A DNA stretch of 5,372 nt. It comes from Psychromonas sp. GTDB taxonomy: Bacteria; Pseudomonadota; Gammaproteobacteria; Enterobacterales; Psychromonadaceae. The stretch lies in contig JAGLDN010000144.1 of the NCBI GenBank assembly GCA_023145575.1, forward strand, positions 1 to 5,372. Direction: 5' to 3'. This document shows, in pieces, positions 1-5,356 of the stretch. The notes under the pieces are model-generated. The model was not told the DNA's origin, did not search any database, and saw nothing but the letters and a program-made list of their open reading frames with translations. Within the stretch, counting starts at the first letter, position 1. The number at the start of each line of letters is the position of its first letter. The translations under genes were made by a program, and so were the position numbers.

Positions 1-24
1 GAATTTTTGAATTTTTGAATTTTT
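1..24. repeat. 8-bp tandem repeat, three units
   Basis: The unit GAATTTTT occurs three times in a row, perfectly, from the first base of the window, and then breaks down. The array may continue to the left of the window. No function is implied by the sequence. Confidence 0.8.
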
Positions 25-54
25 GGATTATTTTGTCAGCTATGTTTCGTGGAT

Positions 55-80
55 AGCCTATTAGGCTTTGTTCTTTTTTT
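55..80 (+). terminator. Weak candidate rho-independent terminator
   Basis: AGCCTA and TAGGCT form a short stem (realistically AGCC/GGCT with a five-base loop), followed directly by a T-rich run ending in seven T. The stem is short and no gene is visible upstream inside the window, so this is a low-confidence call. Confidence 0.3.
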
Positions 81-178
81 AATAGAAATTATCGATACAA
101 AATCTTCGTCCTTTTTTTTATCTAAACCTAAAATAGAATTTATAATTAATATAAATCAACTCCTTACGCTAAGTAAAG

Positions 179-213
179 CCTTCAAAAATGATGTGCTCTT
201 CATTTTTTGAAGG
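179..213. repeat. Inverted repeat / bulged hairpin
   Basis: CCTTCAAAAA at 179-188 pairs with TTTTTGAAGG at 204-213. Pairing continues inward over TGA/TCA with one bulged base, giving about 13 pairs around a short loop. It resembles a terminator stem, but no T-run follows on the plus strand and no flanking gene is visible. Confidence 0.5.
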
Positions 214-299
214 TATTATAAAAAGGCCTTGTAATTGAATAAAATAAATGACAGTAGGGATTCGGAAATATTTATTTTGATACGGATTTAATAAGCGCA

Positions 300-325
300 A
301 CAAAATTAAAGCACAAAATTAAAGC
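300..325. repeat. 13-bp tandem duplication
   Basis: The 13-mer ACAAAATTAAAGC occurs twice back to back without a mismatch, followed by a similar partial unit. It looks like a recent slippage duplication in non-coding DNA. Confidence 0.75.
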
Positions 326-424
326 AAAAATTAACAGGAAAAACGGGTTATAAGTGACCAGGTTTTTTAATAAAATTATTGATCTCAAGCTGATAATTTG
401 ATCTGTTCTAAGCTATGCGAGTTA

Positions 425-892
425 GAATATGGAAACACCACGTTGTCACATTCATTTGAAGCATTAGAAAATCCTCGTCTTGAACGCCATAAGCGCCATT
501 CATTGATTAATATTATTATAATAGCAATTTTGCTGTTATTTGTGGTGCCTATAATTATGCGAGAATAGCTTCTTTTGCTAAAGCTAAAAAAGAGTGATTT
601 GAAATCTTTCTAGTCTTTGCAAATGGGATCCCAAGCCATGATACATTTAATGATGTCATCAATAGACTTGATCAAAATAGTTTCGCACTGTGTTTTAGAA
701 CGTGAATAAAGCAATTAGCAACACAGTCCGAAAGTGTGATTGCTGTTGATGGAAAAGTGTTATGAAGAACATTCAATAAATCAAGTGGTGATAACTAAAT
801 TTGGCTTGTTAATGCTTGGTCGGTTGTAAACAAAATGTGCTTTGGTCAAATTCAAGTTGATGAAAAATAAAATTAAATAACAGCTACCTAAT
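425..892 (+). pseudogene. Decayed ISAs1-family transposase, N-terminal part only
   Basis: Conceptual translation gives the conserved start of ISAs1-family (DDE) transposases: SFEALENPRLERHKRHSLI, then NGIPSHDTFNDVINRLD, then SVIAVDGKVL and LVNAW. The VDGK motif carries the first catalytic Asp. The first part reads in the frame of position 452 and the rest in the frame of position 541; the shift fits loss of one G near 532, since restoring it gives AVICGA. In-frame stops follow: a TGA where the family has Trp (KKE*F), another in FRT*IKQLAT, one before RTF, and more near 868-876. Roughly 150 of about 370 family residues remain. The 3' end stops at about 892, where a MITE fragment begins. It cannot encode an active enzyme. 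Family assignment is by recognised motifs, not a search. Confidence 0.85.
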
Positions 893-954
893 ATTGTGCC
901 TTGTTCTGATTATCGATCTTGAGCCTGAAAAGCATTTTTACGTCACACGGGTAT
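893..954. mobile_element. MITE copy A: terminal fragment only
   Basis: This 62-bp stretch is the reverse complement of the left end of the complete element at 5051-5372. Shared blocks include TGCCTTGTT, GATTATCGA and GCATTTTTACGTCACA. The outer terminus reads ACGTCACACGGGTAT, with one mismatch to the perfect terminal repeat of the complete copy. The other end of the element is missing: to the left the sequence passes into the ISAs1-family transposase remnant, and to the right lies a truncated acyltransferase. This is therefore a deletion or rearrangement product. Weak similarity to the complete copy may extend left to about 880, overlapping the transposase reading. Confidence 0.85.
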
Positions 955-1261
955 ATAAGCACATGATCAATCAAACTTGGATGATTGGCAATGATCAAAC
1001 AGTTTTTATCTGCTTGTAATATTTTTTCACCCTCAAAACTATAATCTATCTCGCCCATAAAACGCAAAATAAGTCGAATACTCGTTGAATGATTTTCTGA
1101 GCTTTTTCTTAACGCCTTGCTATATCTTTAATAGTCAGGGTTAATACAGGGGAGATAATAGGCGTAAGTACCAAGCTTCCAATACCGAAAAAAACAAAGT
1201 TTATGCCCGTTGCTAACACGCGCCAATATTTATTGAGTTTTTGTGAAAATGTCATCGCCAT
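955..1261 (-). pseudogene. Broken lysophospholipid acyltransferase (PlsC/LpxL-like) of an APE-type cluster
   Basis: The start ATG at 1259-1261 gives MAMTFSQKLNKYWRVLATG, followed by a hydrophobic segment (FVFFGIGSLVLTPIISPV) that fits the membrane-anchored N-terminus of cluster-associated 1-acyl-glycerol-phosphate acyltransferases. A TAA at 1109-1111 interrupts the frame at ARR*EKAQK. Reading on gives IIQRVFDLFCVL. A frameshift just upstream of 1058 then leads to MGEIDYSFEGEK and CLIIANHPSLID at 966-1001. NHPSLID contains the NHxxxxD catalytic motif of the family. The frame ends at the boundary of MITE copy A, so roughly the last two thirds of the enzyme are absent. The gene begins 1 nt after the stop of the upstream ketosynthase-like gene, indicating former translational coupling. 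I use the ATG at 1261 because an upstream start would read back through the neighbour's stop region. Role in an APE pathway is inferred from gene order. Confidence 0.8.
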
Positions 1262-1262
1262 T

Positions 1263-2021
1263 TTATTTGTTATTCCAATACCATGATTTATTGTCACTTT
1301 CAAGCGTTAAGGATTTTTGGTCTGTGAGTAATAAGCTTAAAAACTCCAAATCAATCGGTGATTACAGCAGACATTCTGATTGATGGTGTTGCCATTAAAG
1401 TTGATATTCATCTCCAGACTCTATAATTAATGCTACAGCAAATCCTAAATAATCTTGATCTTCATACGCTTGATAAAACACAGGCAAAGGCTCATTAAAA
1501 TCAACAATTAACACTTTGTGGTCGATATTCAGTTCTAAATAACCGCTTGCCTCAATCAGCGCACTAGGCAAAAAGTGATGCCCTGATCCGAATGAACAAA
1601 CAGGTATTGCGCTTTGATTTATTATGGTAAATAACCCAGATGCCGTATTATGTACTGATTGTGAGAAAGCGATTGGGGAAACTTCTTTGCCTTGCATTAT
1701 ATCTTCTAATAATCATGTTTTACTGGTTAATTCCCCATGTCTACTGGCAAAAATAATATAATAAATCGGCTGATCATTACATAATGTTAGCGCTATTTGC
1801 ACGGCTAATTTACTTAAACTACCCATATGCCGACGGATCATCGCGGGAATTAAATCGCTCGCTGGCTGCGCACATTGCACTGGCCACTTTTTATTATTTT
1901 CTAAGCACGTTTGCATGCACGTTTTTCAATTAATCTAGGGGATAAAGCACCTCATTGCTGTACGCGATAACTAAGTGTACTATTTTCAATATGTTTCTAT
2001 GCGAACATTAATAACGGTCAT
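1263..2021 (-). pseudogene. Decayed beta-ketoacyl-synthase-like chain-length factor (PF13723 type)
   Basis: Translation on the minus strand shows motifs of the ketoacyl synthase family found in aryl-polyene clusters, where it pairs with the catalytic ketosynthase. They are IPAMIRRHMGSLSKLAVQIA, IIFASRHGEL, EVSPIAFSQSVHNTASGLF, VLIVDFNEPLPVFYQAYED and FAVALII. The carboxyl end, LEFLSLLLTDQKS to WYWNNK, finishes at TAA 1263-1265. From 1916 to that stop everything lies in one frame, interrupted by TGA at 1713-1715 and TAA at 1395-1397 and 1362-1364, without net frameshift. The 5' part is worse: an ATG at 2019-2021 in the same frame gives MTVINVRIETY and would give a normal-length product (about 252 residues), but five stops follow and I cannot recognise residues there. 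Some stops may derive from Gln or Arg codons by C-to-T change. The downstream neighbour is the broken acyltransferase, the usual APE order (counterparts of ApeC and ApeD, naming from memory). Confidence 0.8.
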
Positions 2022-2033
2022 TTGCTAAAGCAT

Positions 2034-2060
2034 ATACCCATGCCAATTCAAATCTAGCTG
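2034..2060. repeat. Possible terminal-repeat scar (TATACCCATG)
   Basis: TATACCCATG at 2033-2042 matches the first ten bases across the terminus of the MITE family, including the flanking T, but the following bases do not match. It lies between the 5' end of the decayed ketosynthase-like gene and the barrel-protein gene. It could be an element scar or chance. Confidence 0.2.
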
Positions 2061-2069
2061 AAAAAAACC

Positions 2070-2098
2070 TTCACAAAATTTTGTATTTTATATGTTAT
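2070..2098 (+). promoter_or_regulatory. Candidate promoter for the barrel-protein gene
   Basis: TTCACA at 2070-2075 and TGTTAT at 2093-2098 are separated by 17 bp and lie about 65 bp upstream of the chosen start codon. The match to the sigma70 consensus is only fair, and in this AT-rich stretch other hexamer pairs are possible (for example TATTAT at 2096-2101 with poor spacing). Confidence 0.3.
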
Positions 2099-2162
2099 TA
2101 TGCAAGTGTTTTTGGCTCCAATGAATTATCATTCGAAGTCTATTAAATCAAGGAATGCAAAC

Positions 2163-2888
2163 ATGAATAAATTATCCCGCACGCTATGTGTACTTTCAAT
2201 AGGTGTTACATCTTCTTTTGTGTACAGTGCAACGAGTACCAACGCGTCACAAGCAACGGTTGACAAAGTGTCAGAAATAAAGACACAAGTGCAAAAAGTA
2301 TCAGGCTTCTATGCTGGCGGCACAATAGGTACGAGCAAACTTTATATTGAAAGAGGTGGAGATTTGGGTACATCGGGTGTCAAACCTAAAGATGCCTCGT
2401 CATCTGCCCAATCATTGCAATTATTGGGTGGTTATCAATTTAATCGGATCATTGCTGTTGAACTAGCTTATGATCATTATCTTAATGGCCTAACTTTTAA
2501 AGGATTAGAATATAATACAGCCGATCCCGAAGTCAGACAAGTAAAGGCTACACCAAAGATTTATGCTGTACAAGCAAATGTAGGCTATACCTTCCACAAT
2601 GGTTGGCGCCCATTTGCTATTACCGGAATTAGCTCTGTTCACTTAAACACTGACTATAATATTTATAATAATGATTCAGATTCAAAGTTGGCTTTGCGGA
2701 TCGGCCTTGGGGTTGAATATGCACCAATAGCACTTAAAGGACTAGCTTTTAGGGCGAGCTGGATTAACGATAGAACTACAGGGGAGATGGCACCAAATTG
2801 TACAGATTTAAGTTGTGGGTTTTTTGGCAGTCAAGAAGATGATCTTCATTTGCACCGCTTTAATCTTGGCGCAACCTATAAGTTCTAA
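2163..2888 (+). CDS. Outer-membrane beta-barrel protein (OmpA-like transmembrane / OMP_b-brl type)
   Basis: This 241-residue protein starts with a Sec signal peptide: a basic start (MNKLSR), a hydrophobic core (TLCVLSIGVTSSFV), and likely cleavage near residues 22-23. A linker rich in Ser, Thr and Ala with a short Lys/Glu/Gln stretch follows. From about residue 48 (GFYAGGTIG) the chain shows alternating strands typical of an eight-stranded barrel: SLQLLGGYQFN, IAVELAYDHY, KIYAVQANVGYTF, RPFAITGIS, ALRIGLGVEYAP, GLAFRASW. It closes with HRFNLGATYKF, whose terminal Phe is the usual outer-membrane assembly signal. Cys213 and Cys218 lie in a predicted loop before the last strand and could form a small disulfide. 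I chose the ATG at 2163 because an AAGGA ribosome-binding site lies a few bases upstream and the signal peptide starts there; an in-frame ATG at 2100 would add 21 residues before it. It stands alone, with no operon partner. The barrel fold is clear; the specific function is not. Confidence 0.85.
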   Translation: MNKLSRTLCVLSIGVTSSFVYSATSTNASQATVDKVSEIKTQVQKVSGFYAGGTIGTSKLYIERGGDLGTSGVKPKDASSSAQSLQLLGGYQFNRIIAVELAYDHYLNGLTFKGLEYNTADPEVRQVKATPKIYAVQANVGYTFHNGWRPFAITGISSVHLNTDYNIYNNDSDSKLALRIGLGVEYAPIALKGLAFRASWINDRTTGEMAPNCTDLSCGFFGSQEDDLHLHRFNLGATYKF

Positions 2889-2912
2889 CATGTTTATTTA
2901 TGTCACTCATTA

Positions 2913-2928
2913 CCACGCGGCTGCGTGG
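2913..2928. repeat. Perfect GC-rich hairpin after the barrel-protein gene
   Basis: CCACGC and GCGTGG pair perfectly around a GGCT tetraloop, 24 bp after the stop codon of the barrel-protein gene. No T-run follows, so it is not a classical rho-independent terminator, but it could stabilise the mRNA 3' end. It is at the edge of the diverged MITE copy B. Confidence 0.6.
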
Positions 2929-2951
2929 AAATATATATAGTAAAAATCAGC

Positions 2952-2994
2952 AAGGTAAATTGCGCTGAAATGCTAGGCATAAAATTTACCTTTT
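2952..2994 (+). terminator. Hairpin with T-tail inside MITE copy B; possible terminator for the barrel-protein gene
   Basis: AAGGTAAATT at 2952-2961 pairs perfectly with AATTTACCTT at 2983-2992, followed by two more T. The loop is 21 bases, long for a rho-independent terminator. The equivalent place in copy C keeps partial pairing (GGCAA/TTGCC) although the bases differ. If it works, the element supplies the terminator for the gene ending at 2888. Confidence 0.4.
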
Positions 2995-3025
2995 GACGAT
3001 TAACTAAGCGGATCAACAAGAGGGA

Positions 3026-3047
3026 GAATTAAAAAAGACTTTAATTC
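3026..3047. repeat. Internal hairpin of MITE copy B
   Basis: GAATTAAA at 3026-3033 pairs perfectly with TTTAATTC at 3040-3047 around a six-base loop. The complete copy has the matching palindrome at about 5246-5267 (AATTAAA/TTTAATT), so this substructure is shared by the family. Confidence 0.65.
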
Positions 3048-3202
3048 TTAAATAGTCGTGCTTAGTCGACTTGTTTTTAAACAGTAAAATATAACGACCT
3101 AAATTGATGCAACTTACCTTGCCTACATGGCTTTCGCTCAGTTTTTTTATGAAAAGAAGACAGCCTTGCGCAGGCCAATCGAAAAGATAATAACTATAAT
3201 AT

Positions 3203-3222
3203 ATGAAATACTTGTATTTCAT
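3203..3222. repeat. Perfect hairpin in the copy-B-specific insert
   Basis: ATGAAATA and TATTTCAT pair perfectly around CTTG. It lies at the start of the segment that copy B has and copy C lacks, and abuts the larger inverted repeat at 3221-3265. Confidence 0.7.
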
Positions 3223-3265
3223 TTATCGCTAAATTATTAACGGAGTAAATCATTTAGCGATAAAT
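3221..3265. repeat. 14-bp perfect inverted repeat in the copy-B-specific insert
   Basis: ATTTATCGCTAAAT at 3221-3234 is exactly reverse-complementary to ATTTAGCGATAAAT at 3252-3265, with a 17-base spacer. It is absent from the complete copy C. It could be the ends of a tiny inserted element, a structured domain of a longer family variant, or a binding site for a dimeric protein. Confidence 0.8.
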
Positions 3266-3334
3266 TTGTTGTTATGCCTTGTTCGAGTATCCGAGCTAAA
3301 GCATGACAAAGCATCTTTATAAGCACATGAGTAT

Positions 3335-4030
3335 ATGCGGACTGTGGGCGCTCAATTTGTGACGTTCATCACTTGCGGGACTTAACACGAGCATGGGAGC
3401 AAGATACTCAAATGTAGACTAAAGAGATTATTTATTAATTGGTACCAACGCAAATGTGAAATCCTTTAATGACTGATAGGATAAAACTCAGTCGAAGAAA
3501 TCCAAGTAAATCTATCGTGAAATATAAAAAAACGGGAATACCCCGCCCCAACACAAATTAAAAGGATACATAAAAGAGGAAGCATAAAAGATGTAAAGCC
3601 AGAAACCTACTGAAACGGCTCATTTATTCTAAGATGATGTGCTACGTTTTATTTAAGAGAAGTTATCATTTACCAATAACCTTGGTGAGCTGGACATTCT
3701 CGTGAGCAAAGTACATTAAAAATATCTTGTTGTTTTCAATGTGAAGTCGGTGCAAAAATATTTAGCAGAATACGTGGTTACTTATCTTCGTGTTGCAAAC
3801 AATGAGTAACCTCAAGCGTTGCAAGGCCCCTTTTGTCTAAGGGTGAACTCTCCCTATTTTTCAAAGGATCAGTCAACCCATCAGTGATACGTTGAATGAT
3901 CAAACCAAAATAATCATATTTTAATAAATACAATTCACCGGAGGGCTTGCCCTGTGGGCGTATAGAGTTTGTTGATAAACTTTCGAGTATGGGGGTAAAG
4001 ATTTCAGTTTTAAATGGGTTGCTAGATCTA
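3335..4030. other. About 700 bp without a recognisable gene
   Basis: No reading frame here carries a motif I recognise. The minus strand is open from 4047 to 3778, but it starts at a GTG inside the terminator hairpin and contains no ATG, so I do not call it a gene. Short structures are present: GACTGA/TCAGTC at 3471-3493, CGGG/CCCG with a T-run on the minus strand at 3526-3545, and CCCTT/AAGGG at 3828-3843. Plus-strand codons around 3650-3800 read for stretches between stops without matching a known family. Old degraded gene or element sequence is likely but not demonstrable. Confidence 0.5.
3526..3545 (-). terminator. Candidate rho-independent terminator, minus strand
   Basis: On the minus strand CGGG, a five-base loop and CCCG are followed immediately by seven T. 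The stem has only four strong pairs, possibly extended by G-T pairs. It would end transcripts coming from the 3550-4047 side, where no secure gene is visible. Confidence 0.35.
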
Positions 4031-4031
4031 A

Positions 4032-4057
4032 AAAAAGGGGAGCGCACCCCCCTTTTT
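4032..4057. terminator. Bidirectional-looking rho-independent terminator
   Basis: AAAAAGGGG at 4032-4040 pairs with CCCCTTTTT at 4049-4057 around an eight-base loop. The A-run and T-run on either side make it competent on both strands. It starts 23 bp beyond the stop codon of the lipoprotein gene on the minus strand and is most likely that gene's terminator. Confidence 0.75.
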
Positions 4058-4080
4058 CATACTTTGTCTATAGCTGGTGA

Positions 4081-4707
4081 CTAACGTATACCCCAAACTT
4101 TCATATCAAGCACGGTAGGTCGACCATCTGCATCCTTAGGACCACCTTGATCACCACCAAAGAGCTTATTAGAATCAATTTTGAAAATATTATGGTAAGT
4201 GTTACCAAGATGATAGTATTTTATTGCTAGCTTATTATTAGTAACATCTCTAGGCTGATTTAAGCCCCAGTCTGTAATATCAAATCCAAAGTCGCCAAGC
4301 CCGCCTGCTCCATAATTCGCTTCGTTGATAGTTGATTGATCGAGAATAGTCACTACCGCTTTATCTGAAGTTCTATCTATTTTGGTATATTCATCTTTCG
4401 ACCCTTTATTTACAATTTCGCCAATTGTAAAGTTGCTAGTTATTTTTGTATTCATTATTGGCGCTTCACAATCAGGACGGAAATACGATGTAGTACTCAC
4501 TACGACGTTGTTATCAGCGTAAGTCTTACTTATTTGTAAAGATCCATCGCTATCGGGATCATCTGCACAATCATATGTCCAAGTACCTTCCAGTACTGTA
4601 GCAGGAGTTGGTTCAGACAATGCAGTGTTGCTCTTGGCACTACAGGCAACAAGCATTAACGAGATCAAAAAAAGTGTGGTTATTTTTGCAAAATTTTTAA
4701 TTTTCAT
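4081..4707 (-). CDS. Predicted lipoprotein of unknown function
   Basis: The 208-residue product begins with a lipoprotein signal peptide: KIKNFAK, then a hydrophobic core, then the lipobox LVAC with Cys22 as the lipidated residue. Ser follows at +2, which in gammaproteobacteria favours sorting to the outer membrane. A short Ser/Thr/Pro linker leads to a compact, probably beta-rich domain opening with LEGTWTYDCADD, a start often seen in lipocalin-like folds, though I cannot assign a family. Cys47 and Cys80 are the only cysteines after the lipobox and could form a disulfide. The rest is rich in Asp, Asn and Gly (GAGGLGDFGFDITDWG) and ends in VWGIR. The ATG at 4705-4707 is the start because it directly precedes the signal peptide; the ribosome-binding site is weak (AAGTAG). 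It has its own promoter and terminator and is monocistronic. It is intact amid decayed sequence, so it is probably expressed. Confidence 0.8.
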   Translation of the reverse strand: MKIKNFAKITTLFLISLMLVACSAKSNTALSEPTPATVLEGTWTYDCADDPDSDGSLQISKTYADNNVVVSTTSYFRPDCEAPIMNTKITSNFTIGEIVNKGSKDEYTKIDRTSDKAVVTILDQSTINEANYGAGGLGDFGFDITDWGLNQPRDVTNNKLAIKYYHLGNTYHNIFKIDSNKLFGGDQGGPKDADGRPTVLDMKVWGIR

Positions 4708-4769
4708 AGCTACTTATTTTTTATAAATTAGAATGGTTTGATATTAAGTTTGTTTTGTTTTTTTTTAAA

Positions 4770-4798
4770 ATAATAGAGTTTTATACAAAAAAATTCAA
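4770..4798 (-). promoter_or_regulatory. Sigma70-type promoter of the lipoprotein gene
   Basis: On the minus strand, TTGAAT (4793-4798) and TATTAT (4770-4775) are separated by exactly 17 bp. Each hexamer is close to consensus. The -10 box lies about 63 bp upstream of the lipoprotein start codon, leaving an AT-rich 5' leader. Confidence 0.6.
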
Positions 4799-4871
4799 TA
4801 TTTCATTGCTAGATATATACAAATATTATTTAAATGTGAATAGACTCACAAACGAAGGGTCCGCTATCCTA

Positions 4872-5052
4872 GGGCTGTTGATTTTTGTTTATATTTTAGT
4901 CACAGAAATATTTTGTTGGCGGGAGTGACAGGTAATCTCGTATAATTCACTTCACGAAAAACAAATACAACGAGATCACAATGCCCCGATTAATGCTCAT
5001 TGATGAACTATGGGCGAAGCTAAAAGTTATTTTGCTTGAAGATAGAGTTTAT
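4872..5052 (+). mobile_element. Left end of an IS5-family insertion sequence, truncated
   Basis: GGGCTGTTGA at 4872 resembles the terminus of IS5-family elements of the IS427 type, and the preceding CTA could supply a TA target site. A transposase start codon follows about 110 bp inside, the usual leader length. The element is interrupted at 5051 by MITE copy C. Whether the rest continues beyond the window cannot be seen. The exact left boundary is inferred from the terminus-like sequence only. Confidence 0.5.
4941..4946 (+). promoter_or_regulatory. Possible -10 box of the IS5-family element
   Basis: A perfect TATAAT lies 35 bp before the transposase start codon. The best upstream hexamer, TTGGCG at 4916-4921, is 19 bp away, longer than ideal, so the promoter is tentative. 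Confidence 0.3.
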
Positions 5053-5067
5053 ACCCATGTGACGTAA
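4981..5067 (+). pseudogene. IS5-family transposase, N-terminal stub broken by a MITE
   Basis: The first 24 codons read MPRLMLIDELWAKLK and then VILLEDRVY, matching the start of the small N-terminal domain (PF13340/DUF4096 type) of IS5-family transposases, whose signature is MPR..L.DE.W..L. At the next codon the frame enters the terminal repeat of MITE copy C and stops after THVT at TAA 5065-5067. The catalytic DDE domain is absent from the window. The gap-free frame up to the junction shows that the MITE inserted into an otherwise undamaged gene, so the insertion is probably younger than the decay elsewhere in the window. Confidence 0.7.
5051..5066. repeat. Left terminal inverted repeat of MITE copy C
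   Basis: Sixteen bases, ATACCCATGTGACGTA, perfectly repeated in inverse orientation at 5357-5372. Homologous ends occur at 940-954 (one mismatch in the shared terminal 15 bases) and, more diverged, at 3318-3334. Confidence 0.9.
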
Positions 5068-5356
5068 AAATGCTTTGTCAAGCACAAGCTCGATAATCAA
5101 AACAAGGCACAATATTATGTAATTGTTATTCACTTTTCGATTATTTTAAGGCAGTCTTGGTTTTCGAGCTTGTGCCCCGCAGGGCAAGACAACGAGTAAC
5201 AACCTGCGTTGTTATAAAATCTATATGTAGAATAACTACTTAGAAATTAAAGTCTTTATTTTAATTCGACCTTTGGTGGATAATGAAGTTAATCATCGAG
5301 AGGGCAATTTTATGCCTAGAACCTTGGTACTATTTGCCTTGCTGAATTTGCACTTA

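Larger units (their letters stand above)
1..424. other. Gene-free AT-rich segment with short tandem repeats
   Basis: I find no convincing coding region on either strand. Visible structure is limited to an 8-bp tandem repeat at the very start, a small hairpin with a T-run near 55-80, a bulged hairpin at 179-213 and a 13-bp tandem duplication at 300-325. The right part may contain the left end of the ISAs1-family element whose transposase remnant begins near 425, but I could not identify its terminal inverted repeat with confidence. Confidence 0.5.
2921..3334. mobile_element. MITE copy B: longer, diverged copy
   Basis: The plus strand here aligns with the reverse complement of the complete element at 5051-5372 along most of its length. 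From 2948 (CAGCAAGG) to 3004 (GATTAAC) the alignment is ungapped over 57 bases at about three quarters identity, including CTAGGCATAAAATT. It continues through AGACTTTAATT near 3036-3046, AAGACAGCCTT near 3166 and AATCGAAAAGATAA near 3178. The right end, 3271-3334, shares TGCCTTGTT, GACAAAGCAT and CACATGAGTAT with the terminus. The left boundary is extrapolated because the outer 25 or so bases are not recognisable. The copy is about 90 bases longer than the complete one, mainly through a segment of about 68 bases (3203-3270) made of two hairpins. No credible protein is encoded. Confidence 0.8.

Noticed and set aside
1109..1303. A 64-residue membrane peptide gene
   Set aside because: It is the N-terminal piece of a broken acyltransferase whose sequence continues past the stop to an NHPSLID motif; the true start is at 1261.
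1395..1916. Two separate small minus-strand genes
   Set aside because: They share one frame and together spell motifs of a single ketosynthase-like protein, separated by one stop codon.
425..2021. Stop-codon recoding
   Set aside because: Stops of several kinds coincide with frameshifts and truncations, and the intact genes in the window use standard stops, so ordinary pseudogenes explain the pattern.
2100..2162. Upstream ATG of the barrel-protein gene as the start
   Set aside because: It would place 21 residues before a normal signal peptide; the ATG at 2163 has an AAGGA ribosome-binding site.
3013..3222. Minus-strand open frame of 69 codons
   Set aside because: It lies entirely inside MITE copy B, its composition follows the AT-rich repeat, and it has no counterpart in copy C.
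3221..3280. Integron attC-like site
   Set aside because: The inverted repeat followed by GTTATGC looked suggestive, but the core sites do not fit the consensus and the sequence is explained as part of MITE copy B.
3238..3358. Minus-strand frame ending GITTNLSLNDLLR
   Set aside because: It looked coding-like, but most of it is the conserved terminal part of the MITE and the frame is not kept in the other copies.
3778..4047. Minus-strand open frame of 89 codons
   Set aside because: It starts at a GTG within the terminator stem, has no internal ATG, no visible ribosome-binding site and no recognisable motif; part of it reads through hairpin-rich sequence.
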